Below the pieces are notes generated by a model. It was not told the origin of the DNA and ran no database searches. It saw only the letters and a list, made by a program, of their open reading frames with translations. DNA of 64,000 nucleotides from Bradyrhizobium elkanii USDA 76 (GTDB lineage: Bacteria > Pseudomonadota > Alphaproteobacteria > Rhizobiales > Xanthobacteraceae). The DNA lies in contig NZ_CP066356.1 in the NCBI RefSeq assembly GCF_023278185.1, positions 1,054,001-1,118,000 of the forward strand. The letters are read 5' to 3'. This document shows positions 51,777 through 60,471 of this stretch, in pieces (position 1 is the stretch's first letter; each line of letters starts with the position of its first letter). Both the position numbers and the translations under genes were made by a program.

Positions 51777-53093
51777 ATGGCGTCAAAATCGCGCGCACGG
51801 CGCAGCAAGCGGCCATCCAAAAGGACGCCGCCGAAGACGCGCGCCACCAGACCGCGTGCTGCCAAAACGCGTGTGGCCAAGACACGAGTGGCCAAGGTGG
51901 CGGCCAGGCCGCGCCGCAAGCGGGCCGTGCCGAAGCCGGCCCCGAAGGCCGGTCCCGGCATGGTCGATACCGCGCTTGCCGCCTTTGCCCATGAGGTGCG
52001 GACGCCGCTCACCGGAATCCTTGCGATCAGCAATCTGCTCGCGACATCCGATCTCGGCGAGCGCGAGCGGCGCTGGGTCGACACCATCAAGGCCGGCGCC
52101 GAGCATTTGGCGAGCCTTGCGACCCTGTTCGTCGACGCCGCCCGGAGCGAGGGGCCGGGGCTCGAGATCCGGCAGGATTTCTTCGACCTGCGCACGCTGG
52201 CGCGCCACGCCGCGGATTCGCTGGCCGGCCGTGCGGCAGCCAAGGGGCTGCAGGCTTCCGTCGAGGTCTCCGACCAGCTGCCTGCCTTCGCGGTCGGCGA
52301 TCCCGTCCGCCTGCGCGCGGCGCTCGAAAATCTGATCGACAACGCGGTTAAGTTCACCGAGCAGGGCAGCATCGAGCTGCGTATCGCGCCGGTGGGCGCG
52401 GCCAAGGGAAGGTCGGGCGACAAGATCGGCGTCGCGTTCGCGATCTCCGACAGCGGCATCGGCCTGACGCTATCGGAGGTCAAGCGCCTGTTCCGGCCGT
52501 TCTCGCAGGCCAACGTCTCGATCGCCGCGCGGTTCGGCGGCGCCGGGCTCGGCCTGTCCTCCGTCAGGCAGCTCGCGCGCGCCATGGGCGGCGACATCGT
52601 CGCGGACCGTCGCGCCGGCGGGGGCACCACCTTCACGCTCAAGGTGGAACTGGAGCCCGCCGAAGGGCCGGCCGGCACCGGCTCCGGCGCGAGCGCGGCG
52701 GCGCTGATGTCACAAGGGCTGCGGCTACTCAGTGTCGAGGACAATCCGTTCGGCCGCGTCGTGCTCAACACGATCCTGACTGAGCTCGGTCATCACGCCG
52801 AATTCGTCGGTCAGGGCGAGGCCGCGCCCGACCGGCTCGTGCAGGGCGCCTTTGACGCCGTGCTGATGGACATGGTGCTGCCCGGCATCGGCGGCATCGA
52901 GGCGATCAAGCGCATCCGCGCGCTGCCGCCGCCGCACGGCCGCATCGTGATTGTCGGGATTTCCGGCCGGGCCGAAGACGAAGCCGCGGCGCGCGCTGCC
53001 GGCGCCGACGGCTTCCTGGTCAAGCCTGTGTCCCCGCGGGCGCTCGCGACTGCGCTGCATGAAGCGACACGCCGTGCGGCAGCCGCGACTTGA
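51777..53093 (+). CDS. Soluble hybrid histidine kinase with basic N-terminal tail
   Basis: A 438-residue protein. Residues 2-55 are very rich in Lys and Arg with short repeats (AAKTRVAKTRVAKVAARP). The kinase core has the H-box FAHEVRTPLTG (His72), N-box NLIDNAVKF and G boxes SDSGIGL and GGAGLGLSSV. A C-terminal receiver domain has VEDNPF, the phospho-acceptor Asp in VLMDMVLPG (about 365) and Lys in FLVKPVS. There is no membrane helix and no sensor domain. The 3' end overlaps the YihY gene on the other strand by 74 bases. Confidence 0.88.
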   Translation: MASKSRARRSKRPSKRTPPKTRATRPRAAKTRVAKTRVAKVAARPRRKRAVPKPAPKAGPGMVDTALAAFAHEVRTPLTGILAISNLLATSDLGERERRWVDTIKAGAEHLASLATLFVDAARSEGPGLEIRQDFFDLRTLARHAADSLAGRAAAKGLQASVEVSDQLPAFAVGDPVRLRAALENLIDNAVKFTEQGSIELRIAPVGAAKGRSGDKIGVAFAISDSGIGLTLSEVKRLFRPFSQANVSIAARFGGAGLGLSSVRQLARAMGGDIVADRRAGGGTTFTLKVELEPAEGPAGTGSGASAAALMSQGLRLLSVEDNPFGRVVLNTILTELGHHAEFVGQGEAAPDRLVQGAFDAVLMDMVLPGIGGIEAIKRIRALPPPHGRIVIVGISGRAEDEAAARAAGADGFLVKPVSPRALATALHEATRRAAAAT

Positions 53094-53964
53094 TGATCGC
53101 CGCGTTCAACTCGCCGCCGAACACGAAGATCGCGGCGATGAAATACAGGAACACCAGTGCGATCACCACCGAGGCCAGTCCCGCATACATCGTGACGTAG
53201 TTGTTGGCGAAGCGTGCGAGGTACATGCCGAAGCCGATGCCCGAGAGCAGCGAGGCCACCATGGTGAAGATGATGCCGGGCAGGATCTGCGTGAAGCTGC
53301 GACGGCCCGCCGGCAGCCAGGCGTGCAGGATGAAGAGTGCGACGACCAGCGCCAGGATCGTGACGCCGTAACGGGCGGTGTTGAGCAGGCTCTCGTTGGA
53401 TTCGACGAAGAACGGGATATAGCGCCGCGCCGCCTCGATGATCAGCGGCCCGAGCACGATCAGGAAAGCCATCGCGAGCGAGGTGAACGCCGCGACCAGC
53501 GTGTAGCCGATCGACTCCAGCCGCAGCCAATACCAGCGCCGCGGCTCAATCACGGCGTAGGCGCGGTTCAGCGCCACCCGCAGCGCCTCGACGCCGTTGG
53601 AGGCGAAGTAGACCGCGAGCACCGCGCCGATGGTCAGGATGTCGCCGCGGGTGTTGGTCAGCACGTCGTGGATCTGGCCGGACAGCGCCTCGGCGACCTG
53701 CTGCGGCCAGACCTGCAGCATCAGCCCGACCGCCTGGTCGGCGAGCTGCTTGGAGCCGAAGAAGCCGGCCACCGAGGTCAGCACGATCAGGAACGGAAAC
53801 AGCGCCATCAGCGTCGACAGCGCGATGTGGCTCGCGATCGCCCAGCCGTCGTCGGCGAGGAACGTGTAAAAGGCATCCATCACGACGTGGGTGACGTAAC
53901 GAAGCTGCTTCACATTCCACCCGGCATTGTCGAAAACTGCTCGGCCCGAGAACGGACCCAGCAT
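53020..53964 (-). CDS. YihY/BrkB-family inner-membrane protein
   Basis: A 314-residue protein with about six membrane helices, including IALSTLMALFPFLIVLTSVA, ILTIGAVLAVYFASNGVEAL and IALVFLYFIAAIFVFGGELN. These are hallmark segments of the YihY/BrkB (UPF0761) family. Its function is not settled; older names such as ribonuclease BN are wrong. The last 25 codons lie opposite the histidine kinase end. Confidence 0.9.
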   Translation of the reverse strand: MLGPFSGRAVFDNAGWNVKQLRYVTHVVMDAFYTFLADDGWAIASHIALSTLMALFPFLIVLTSVAGFFGSKQLADQAVGLMLQVWPQQVAEALSGQIHDVLTNTRGDILTIGAVLAVYFASNGVEALRVALNRAYAVIEPRRWYWLRLESIGYTLVAAFTSLAMAFLIVLGPLIIEAARRYIPFFVESNESLLNTARYGVTILALVVALFILHAWLPAGRRSFTQILPGIIFTMVASLLSGIGFGMYLARFANNYVTMYAGLASVVIALVFLYFIAAIFVFGGELNAAIIKSRLPHGVSLHAAQSRAPAGTQA

Positions 53965-54046
53965 CTGATATTACGCGCTGAAAAGCCAGTTGGTTGCATG
54001 GCCGGGCTGTGTGGAAGTCGGCGTCCTGCGGTGTTATGTACCGCAA

Positions 54047-54241
54047 ATGACATCTCTCCTCAGCACGATCATTCTTCCCATCGCCGTCGGCGCCGTCGCG
54101 CTGGTGCTCCTGCTCGGCCTCGTCAATATGATGAAGGGCGGCTCGCCGAACACGTCGCAAAAGCTGATGCGGCTGCGCGTGCTGCTGCAGTTCGTGGCCA
54201 TCGTCTTCGCAATGCTCGCGGTCTGGGCGATGGGGCGCTAG
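54047..54241 (+). CDS. HIG1-type twin-helix membrane protein
   Basis: A 64-residue protein with two membrane helices (LPIAVGAVALVLLLGLVNMM and VLLQFVAIVFAMLAVWAMG) joined by a basic loop (KGGSPNTSQKLMRLR). This is the pattern of HIG1-domain proteins, related in mitochondria to respiratory complex assembly. The ATG is used because the 19 codons before it look non-coding. It is 79 bases upstream of the adenosyltransferase. Confidence 0.85.
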   Translation: MTSLLSTIILPIAVGAVALVLLLGLVNMMKGGSPNTSQKLMRLRVLLQFVAIVFAMLAVWAMGR

Positions 54242-54320
54242 GTGAGGTAGATTTGTCGGGCTATTCTCTACCTCTCCCGATCGGAGCGGTGGACTCGAAC
54301 ATCGAACACCGGAGCCTGCC

Positions 54321-54893
54321 ATGGTCGTTCTCAATCGGATCTACACGCGCACCGGCGATGACGGCACCACCGCGCTCGGCTCCGGCGAGCGGCGGCCGAA
54401 ATACGATCTGCGCATTGCCGCCTATGGCACGGTAGACGAGACCAATGCTGCGATCGGCGTGGTGCGGCTGCATCTTGCCGGCAGCCCCGAGGTCGATGCG
54501 ATGCTCGGCCGGATCCAGAACGATCTGTTCGATCTCGGCGCCGACCTCGCGGTGCCCGAGCGCGAGGGCAAGGCCGAACGTCTGCGGATGCTGGCAAGCC
54601 AGGTCGGGCGGCTCGAGCGCGATATCGACAGTCTGAACGACCAGCTCGCGCCGCTGACCTCGTTCGTGCTGCCCGGCGGCACGCCCGCCTCCGCCTATCT
54701 GCATCTTGCCCGGACGATATGTCGCCGCGCGGAACGGATGATGGTGGAACTCGCCGCCCAACCCGATGAGCCGGTCAATCAGGCTGGCATCCAGTATATG
54801 AACCGCCTGTCGGATTTCCTGTTCGTTGCCAGCCGCTTCCAGAACAATAAAGGAGCGGGGGACGTGTTGTGGGTGCCGGGCCAGAACCGTTAA
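54321..54893 (+). CDS. PduO-type cob(I)alamin adenosyltransferase
   Basis: A 190-residue adenosyltransferase that converts corrinoids to the adenosyl form. It has the N-terminal ATP-binding segment YTRTGDDGTTALGSG, the conserved YGTVDETNAAIG, and the C-terminal YMNRLSDFLFVASR. The product links this gene functionally with the cobalamin-controlled receptor at 658, although they are far apart. Likely start ATG 54321. Confidence 0.94.
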   Translation: MVVLNRIYTRTGDDGTTALGSGERRPKYDLRIAAYGTVDETNAAIGVVRLHLAGSPEVDAMLGRIQNDLFDLGADLAVPEREGKAERLRMLASQVGRLERDIDSLNDQLAPLTSFVLPGGTPASAYLHLARTICRRAERMMVELAAQPDEPVNQAGIQYMNRLSDFLFVASRFQNNKGAGDVLWVPGQNR

Positions 54894-55010
54894 ACTGGTT
54901 CAAAATCGGGGGACGGTTTTTTGGCTTTGGCTCGTTGACCGGGAGAAACGGGACCTTTAGGTTCCGCGCCAGCCAACCGAAACCCATAAAATCAAAGCGA
55001 AAGAGGATCG

Positions 55011-55760
55011 ATGAAGGTTCTTGTGCCGGTAAAGCGGGTCGTCGACTACAACGTCAAGGTCCGCGTCAAGAGTGACGGGACGGGCGTGGAGCTCGCCAAC
55101 GTCAAGATGTCGATGAACCCGTTCGACGAAATCGCCGTCGAGGAAGCGCTGCGGCTGAAGGAAGCCGGCAAGGCGACCGAAGTGGTGGTGGTGTCGATCG
55201 GTCCCGCGCAGGCCTCCGAGACCATTCGCACCGGACTTGCGATGGGCGCCGACCGCGGCATCCTGGTCAAGGCCGAAGGCAATGTCGAACCGCTCGCGGT
55301 TGCCAAGATCCTGAAGGCGGTGGTCGAGGCGGAGCAGCCCGGCCTCGTCATTCTCGGCAAGCAGGCGATCGACGACGACTCGAACCAGACCGGCCAGATG
55401 CTGGCCGCGCTGCTCGGCTGGTCGCAGGCGACTTTCGCCTCCAAGCTCGAGGTCGAAGGAAGTGACTTCAAGGTCACCCGCGAAGTCGACGGCGGCCTGC
55501 AGACCATCAAGCTCAAGGGCCCGGCGATCGTCACCACCGACCTGCGCCTCAACGAGCCGCGCTATGCGTCGCTGCCCAACATCATGAAGGCGAAGAAGAA
55601 GCCGATCGACGACAAGAGCGTCGCCGACTACGGCGTCGATGTGACGCCGCGTCTGGAAGTGCTGAAGACCGCGGAACCGGCAGGCCGCAAGGCGGGCGTC
55701 AAGGTCAAGGACGTCGCCGAACTCGTGAACAAGCTCAAGACCGAAGCCGGGGTTCTCTGA
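55011..55760 (+). CDS. etfB: Electron-transfer flavoprotein beta subunit
   Basis: A 249-residue EtfB. The start [19 protein letters not shown] and the AMP-binding/ETF signature region [16 protein letters not shown] are characteristic. With EtfA it carries electrons from acyl-CoA dehydrogenases to ETF-ubiquinone oxidoreductase. The ribosome site gaaagagg precedes the ATG. Its stop overlaps the etfA ATG by one base. Confidence 0.96.
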   Translation: MKVLVPVKRVVDYNVKVRVKSDGTGVELANVKMSMNPFDEIAVEEALRLKEAGKATEVVVVSIGPAQASETIRTGLAMGADRGILVKAEGNVEPLAVAKILKAVVEAEQPGLVILGKQAIDDDSNQTGQMLAALLGWSQATFASKLEVEGSDFKVTREVDGGLQTIKLKGPAIVTTDLRLNEPRYASLPNIMKAKKKPIDDKSVADYGVDVTPRLEVLKTAEPAGRKAGVKVKDVAELVNKLKTEAGVL

Positions 55761-56710
55761 TGACGACGCTGTTGATTGCTGAACACGACCACGAGACGCT
55801 GAAGGACGCGACCAACAAGGCGCTGACCGCGGCGAGCCAGCTCGGCGGCGATGTCCATGTGCTGGTTGCCGGTGGCGGCCAGGGCACCAAGGCGGCGGCG
55901 GAAGCAGCTGCCAAGCTTGCCGGCGTCACCAGGGTACTGGTGGCCGAAGGCCCCGCCTATGAGCACGACCTTGCCGAGCCGCTGGCTGCGCTGATCGTCG
56001 CGCTGGCTCCCGGCTATGATGCGTTCGTCGCGCCCGCGACCTCGCGCTTCAAGAATGTGATGCCGCGCATCGCAGCCTTGCTCGACGTCATGCAGGTCTC
56101 CGAGATCATCAAGGTCGTCGCGCCCGACACCTTCGAGCGGCCGATCTATGCCGGCAACGCGATCCAGACCGTGAAGTCGAAGGACGCCAAGAAGGTGATC
56201 ACGGTCCGCACCTCGACCTTCGCCGCCGCCGGCGAAGGCGGCAGCGCGGCGATCGAGAACGCCGCTTCGGCCGCCGATCCGGGCCTGTCGACGTTCGTCG
56301 GCGAGGAAGTCGCCAAGAGCGACCGCCCCGAGCTGACCTCGGCCAAGATCATCGTCTCGGGTGGCCGTGCCATGCAGAGCCGCGAGAACTTCGCCAAGTA
56401 CATCGAGCCGCTCGCCGACAAGCTCGGCGCCGGCGTCGGCGCCTCGCGCGCCGCGGTCGATGCCGGCTATGCGCCGAACGACTGGCAGGTCGGCCAGACC
56501 GGCAAGGTGGTGGCCCCGGAACTTTATGTCGCGGTCGGCATCTCCGGCGCGATCCAGCATCTGGCCGGCATGAAGGACTCCAAGGTGATCGTCGCCATCA
56601 ACAAGGATGAGGACGCGCCGATCTTCCAGGTCGCCGATTACGGCCTGGTCGCCGACCTCTACCAGGCGGTTCCGGAGCTCACCGAAGCGCTCGGCAAGCT
56701 CGGAAAGTAA
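55760..56710 (+). CDS. etfA: Electron-transfer flavoprotein alpha subunit
   Basis: A 316-residue EtfA. The FAD-binding C-terminal half has [34 protein letters not shown] and [20 protein letters not shown], all signature regions. The pair serves fatty acid and amino acid oxidation. A strong terminator follows 8 bases after the stop, so etfBA form a closed transcription unit. Confidence 0.96.
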   Translation: MTTLLIAEHDHETLKDATNKALTAASQLGGDVHVLVAGGGQGTKAAAEAAAKLAGVTRVLVAEGPAYEHDLAEPLAALIVALAPGYDAFVAPATSRFKNVMPRIAALLDVMQVSEIIKVVAPDTFERPIYAGNAIQTVKSKDAKKVITVRTSTFAAAGEGGSAAIENAASAADPGLSTFVGEEVAKSDRPELTSAKIIVSGGRAMQSRENFAKYIEPLADKLGAGVGASRAAVDAGYAPNDWQVGQTGKVVAPELYVAVGISGAIQHLAGMKDSKVIVAINKDEDAPIFQVADYGLVADLYQAVPELTEALGKLGK

Positions 56711-56718
56711 GCGACAAG

Positions 56719-56760
56719 ACACCGGCCGGGTGGGTAAGCTCCGGCCGGTGTTATTATTTT
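56719..56760 (+). terminator. Rho-independent terminator of etfBA
   Basis: An 11-base perfect stem (acaccggccgg, 56719-56729, with its complement at 56741-56751) is followed by a T-rich tail (tattatttt). It lies just after the etfA stop codon. Confidence 0.85.
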
Positions 56761-56766
56761 CGAGGC

Positions 56767-56871
56767 AATGATCCGGAAACGTTTTTCCGAAAGGATCATG
56801 CTCGACAGGGGAAATGGGACCATGATGTGATGACCTGTCATCACATCATGGTCCCGGGAAACGTTTTCCGG
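56767..56871. repeat. Compound palindromic repeat element
   Basis: A perfect 18-base inverted repeat (gggaccatgatgtgatga, 56816-56833, and 56838-56855) with a 4-base loop lies inside a larger element. The larger element begins atgatccgg...ggatcat (56768-56799) and ends ggaaacgttttccgg. The two ggaaacgttt(t)tcc blocks flank the hairpin. Related sequences are frequent in Bradyrhizobium intergenic DNA. Confidence 0.7.
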
Positions 56872-56957
56872 CGGATTGGGCAACCCGGAAGGCTTTACTT
56901 CGGGTATCGTTGGAATTGGGCAGGCGCGATGTGCGCGCCGTTCCGGTGGATGACAAG

Positions 56958-57839
56958 ATGACGGTGGCAATCAAAAAGGTCGGCGTGATCGGTTCGGGTC
57001 AGATGGGCAATGGCATTGCCCATGTGGCGGCGCTGGCCGGCTTCGACGTGGTGCTCAACGACGTGTCCGGCGACCGGCTGAAGTCGGCGCTGGCGACCAT
57101 CAACGGCAATCTGACCCGCCAGGTCGCCAAGAAGGCGATCAGCGAGACCGACCGCAAGCAGGCGCTCGACCGCATCACCTCCGCCGAGTCGCTCGACGCG
57201 CTCGCCGATTGCGATCTCGTGATCGAGACCGCGATCGAGAAGGAAGAGACCAAGCGCAAGATCTTCCATGAGGTCTGCGCGGTGCTGAAGCCGGAAGCGA
57301 TCGTCGCGACCAACTCGTCGTCGATCTCGATCACAAGGCTCGCCGCCTCGACCGACCGCCCGGAGAAATTCATCGGCATTCATTTCATGAATCCGGTGCC
57401 GGCGATGGAGCTGGTCGAGCTGATCCGCGGCATCGCCACCGACGACATGACCTTCGACACCGCCAAGGCGTTCGTCGCCAAGCTCGGCAAGCAGGTCGCG
57501 GTGTCGGAAGATTTCCCCGCCTTCATCGTCAACCGCATTCTGTTGCCGATGATCAACGAGGCGATCTACACGCTGTATGAAGGCGTCGGTAACGTCGAGG
57601 CGATCGACGCCGCGATGAAGCTCGGCGCGCACCATCCGATGGGCCCGCTCGAGCTCGCCGATTTCATCGGTCTCGACACCTGCCTGTCGATCATGCAGGT
57701 GCTGCACGAGGGATTGGCCGACTCCAAATACCGGCCGTGCCCGCTGCTGGTGAAGTATGTCGAAGCCGGCTGGCTCGGACGCAAGAGCCAGCGCGGCTTC
57801 TACGACTATCGCGGCGACAAGCCGATCCCGACGCGGTAA
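56958..57839 (+). CDS. hbd: 3-hydroxybutyryl-CoA dehydrogenase
   Basis: A 293-residue NAD(P)-dependent enzyme oxidising 3-hydroxyacyl-CoA to 3-ketoacyl-CoA. It has the dinucleotide site VGVIGSGQMGNGIAHVAA, the central NSSSISITRLA and the catalytic region FIGIHFMNPVPAMELVELI. The C-terminal domain has YVEAGWLGRKSQRGFYDY. It acts with EtfBA in short-chain acyl-CoA metabolism or the polyhydroxybutyrate cycle. ATG 56958 is used in preference to an upstream start at 56910. Confidence 0.94.
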   Translation: MTVAIKKVGVIGSGQMGNGIAHVAALAGFDVVLNDVSGDRLKSALATINGNLTRQVAKKAISETDRKQALDRITSAESLDALADCDLVIETAIEKEETKRKIFHEVCAVLKPEAIVATNSSSISITRLAASTDRPEKFIGIHFMNPVPAMELVELIRGIATDDMTFDTAKAFVAKLGKQVAVSEDFPAFIVNRILLPMINEAIYTLYEGVGNVEAIDAAMKLGAHHPMGPLELADFIGLDTCLSIMQVLHEGLADSKYRPCPLLVKYVEAGWLGRKSQRGFYDYRGDKPIPTR

Positions 57840-57853
57840 TCACCTCTCTCGTT

Positions 57854-57979
57854 TCAGATCAGTGTCCGCAAGAGCGCGAGCGCTGCGGGCACGAGACCTG
57901 CGATGACAGCCACACCCGTTCCAAGTCCGAGCAGATGCGCCGCCAGCGCGAGACGCTGGCTGTGTGCGTGAGGCGTCAT
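57854..57979 (-). CDS. Small single-helix membrane protein, coupled to aminotransferase
   Basis: A 41-residue frame, MTPHAHSQRLALAAHLLGLG then TGVAVIAGLVPAALALLRTLI, with one predicted membrane helix. Its ATG overlaps the aminotransferase stop (ATGA), suggesting translational coupling. It ends 14 bases from the dehydrogenase stop. Conservation is untested, so it may still be a chance frame. Confidence 0.4.
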   Translation of the reverse strand: MTPHAHSQRLALAAHLLGLGTGVAVIAGLVPAALALLRTLI

Positions 57980-59208
57980 TGCAGTGCCGCGCAGGCGCGC
58001 TTCAGCCGCCCTGCAGCCTCCTCGATGGTCGCTGACGGGTTGGCGAAGCTGACGCGGATATAGGGCGACAGCCCGAGATCCTCGCCGGCAAACACCACCA
58101 CATCGGCCGCCTCGAGCAGATAGGCCGAGAAATCGCGGTCGGTCCGGATCACTCTGCCATCCGGCGCGCGCTTGCCGATCACGCCGGCGCAGGCGACCAG
58201 CAGATAGAACGTGCCTTCCGGCGGCGTGCAGGACAGCCCGGCGCATTCGTTCACGAGTTCGGCAAAGCGGTCACGCTTGGCGCGAAGGATGGCGGCGCGC
58301 TCAAGCAGCACATCCTGCGCGCCGTCGAGCGCGGCAACCGCCGCCGCCTGGCTGATCGACGAGGCGCCGGACGTGGTCTGCGACTGGATGGTGATCATCT
58401 CGCGAATCAGCGTCGATGGTCCGGCGGCATAGCCGATGCGCCATCCCATCATGGCGTAGCTCTTGGCGAGGCCGCTGACGGTCAGCGTCCGCGGTTTGAG
58501 GCGCGGCTCGATTTCCGCAAGCGTCGGCGCGGGCGCGCCATCGAACACGATGTGCTCGTAGAGCCCGTCGGCCAGCACCCAGATGTCCGGATGCCGCACC
58601 AGGACCGCGGCGATCTCGGACAGATCCTCGCGCGAATACAGCGCGCCGGACGGGTTGACCGGATTGTTGACGATGATCCAGCGGGTTCGCGCCGAAATCG
58701 CAGCCTGCAAATCCTCCGCGCGCAGCTTGAAGCCGTTGTTCTGCGCGCATGGCACCACCACCGGCGCCGCGCCGGCAAGCCGCACCTGATCGAGATAGGG
58801 CGCCCAATAGGGTGCGGGGATGATCACCTCGTCGTCAGGCGCCAGCGTCGTCAGCAGCGCGTTGAACAGCGCCTGCGTCGAGCCGTTGGTGATGACGATC
58901 TCATCCAGCCTGTAGTCGAGATGATGGTCGCGCAGCAGCGCGGCCCGCACCGCCCGCTTCAGCTCCGGCGTGCCGTCGACATCGGTGTAACGGGTCTCGC
59001 CGCGCAATGCCGCTTGATGCGCCGCCGCGATCACGTGATCCGGCGTCGGGAAGTCCAGATTGCCGGACGACAGCTCGATGATGTCGCGGCCGGCCGCGCG
59101 AAGTTCGCGGGCACGGCGCCGCAGCACCGACGCGGGCGACGCCTTGATGCCGCTCATCCGCGGCGAGAGGGATGGCAAGACGGATGGGATGGCTGAAGCG
59201 GGCGCCAC
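57976..59208 (-). CDS. PLP-dependent class I/II aminotransferase
   Basis: A 410-residue aminotransferase. The Schiff-base Lys lies in SGLAKSYAMMGWRIGY, the phosphate and substrate sites in NGSTQALFNAL and NNPVNPSGALYSRED, and the Asp that binds the pyridine N in VLADGLYEHIVFDG. It resembles aspartate/aromatic aminotransferases. I chose the GTG at 59208 because aggag lies 7 bases upstream. The ATG at 59256 would lie inside a promoter-region inverted repeat and has no ribosome site. Confidence 0.9.
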   Translation of the reverse strand: MAPASAIPSVLPSLSPRMSGIKASPASVLRRRARELRAAGRDIIELSSGNLDFPTPDHVIAAAHQAALRGETRYTDVDGTPELKRAVRAALLRDHHLDYRLDEIVITNGSTQALFNALLTTLAPDDEVIIPAPYWAPYLDQVRLAGAAPVVVPCAQNNGFKLRAEDLQAAISARTRWIIVNNPVNPSGALYSREDLSEIAAVLVRHPDIWVLADGLYEHIVFDGAPAPTLAEIEPRLKPRTLTVSGLAKSYAMMGWRIGYAAGPSTLIREMITIQSQTTSGASSISQAAAVAALDGAQDVLLERAAILRAKRDRFAELVNECAGLSCTPPEGTFYLLVACAGVIGKRAPDGRVIRTDRDFSAYLLEAADVVVFAGEDLGLSPYIRVSFANPSATIEEAAGRLKRACAALQ

Positions 59209-59251
59209 GGCGGTTCTCCTGTCGGGTTCGACCCAACCTAGGAGCTTCTTG

Positions 59252-59288
59252 ATCATTGAAAAATCGTATGGAATAGTATTTCAATGAT
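59252..59288. promoter_or_regulatory. Inverted repeat, candidate LysR operator
   Basis: Ten-base perfect arms (atcattgaaa, 59252-59261, and tttcaatgat, 59279-59288) are separated by 17 bases. They sit in the short gap between the divergent aminotransferase and LysR genes, an AT-rich island in GC-rich DNA. Likely target of the adjacent LysR regulator. Confidence 0.6.
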
Positions 59289-59303
59289 TTTGATTTTAAA
59301 TGT

Positions 59304-60161
59304 ATGGCCATGAAAGCACTCGATATCGAGGCAGTGCAGGCCTTTGTGCTGGTCGCCGATCTCAGCAGCTTCACGCGCGCGGCGCAGGCGATGGAGACCA
59401 CGCAGTCCGCGATCAGCCTGAAGATCAGGCGGCTGGAGGACGGCCTCGGCCGGCGGCTGCTGGAGCGAACGCCGCGGCTGGTTCGGCTGTCAGCTGAAGG
59501 TGCCGCCTTCCTCGGCGCCGCGCGCAATCTGGTTGCCGCGCATCAATCGGCGATCGGCTCGTTTGCCGTCGAGCATCGGCGATTGGTCGTCGGCATCAGC
59601 CACCACATCGTCGGATCGGAGCTGGCCTCGCTGCTGAAGCGGATGAACACCACCGATCCCGGGGTGGTGATTCAGCTGCACGTCGATACGTCGCGTTCGG
59701 TGCTCAGCGCATTCGACGACGGCAAGCTCGATGCGGCGATCGTGCTTCGCCATGACGCCAAGCGCCGCGATGGCGACGTGCTGTTCGAGGAATTGTTCGG
59801 CTGGATGGCCGCGCCTGATTTTCACCATCGGCCGGGCGAGCCGTTGCGCCTCGCCACGCAAGCCGAGCCGTGCAGCGTGCGGGCCATGGCGATCGAAGTT
59901 CTCGACGCCGCCGGCATCGCCTGGACCGAGGCATTCGTCGGCGGCGGGCTGTCGACGATCGGAGCTGCGCTCTCCGCGGGCCTTGCGGTTGCCGCGCTGG
60001 CGCGCCGGGTGGCGCCGGCCGATACCGTCGACCTCGGGCCAAAGCTTGGCCTGCCGCCGCTGCCGTCCCGCGATGTGGTGCTGCACTCAAAGCTGTCTGA
60101 CGCGCGGACACGGCAGGCGCTGCGCACCCTCGGCGCGGCCTTCGCGGCGAACGCGGCCTGA
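59304..60161 (+). CDS. LysR-family transcriptional regulator
   Basis: A 285-residue regulator with a winged helix-turn-helix (FVLVADLSSFTRAAQAMETT, then AISLKIRRLEDGLGRRLL). The effector-binding domain starts near residue 92. It diverges from the aminotransferase with an inverted repeat between, so it most likely regulates that gene and itself. No clear ribosome site is seen; ATG 59310 is an alternative start. Confidence 0.9.
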   Translation: MAMKALDIEAVQAFVLVADLSSFTRAAQAMETTQSAISLKIRRLEDGLGRRLLERTPRLVRLSAEGAAFLGAARNLVAAHQSAIGSFAVEHRRLVVGISHHIVGSELASLLKRMNTTDPGVVIQLHVDTSRSVLSAFDDGKLDAAIVLRHDAKRRDGDVLFEELFGWMAAPDFHHRPGEPLRLATQAEPCSVRAMAIEVLDAAGIAWTEAFVGGGLSTIGAALSAGLAVAALARRVAPADTVDLGPKLGLPPLPSRDVVLHSKLSDARTRQALRTLGAAFAANAA

Positions 60162-60282
60162 GACGCGGATCATCGAGCGAGCGGGACCTTCGAGGCCGAT
60201 GCGTCAGCCTGACGCGGCGATCGATTACCCAAGCATTAACTTTCGCGCGTTACCTCAAACCCCAGTTTTGGGAGTGCCGCGT

Positions 60283-60471
60283 ATGGACATGATGAGCATG
60301 GTCACCAGCATCTTGTCGATGCAGCAGGGCAATTTGCAGGGTGAGATCGCGACCCGCGTCACGAAGCAGAACCTCGACGCCGAGAAGTTCGCGGTTCAGA
60401 CCCTGCTCGGCACGCCTTCCACCGCGAATTTGTCGCCCGGTATCGGCGACAACCTCAACGCCATCGCCTGA
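60283..60471 (+). CDS. YjfB-like putative motility protein
   Basis: A 62-residue protein, MDMMSMVTSILSMQQGNLQG then EIATRVTKQNLDAEKFAVQT and a flexible tail. It fits the small YjfB family, whose members in other bacteria are linked to flagellar motility. A gggag site precedes the ATG. It ends at the base directly before the tlpA stop on the other strand, with no gap. Confidence 0.7.
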   Translation: MDMMSMVTSILSMQQGNLQGEIATRVTKQNLDAEKFAVQTLLGTPSTANLSPGIGDNLNAIA

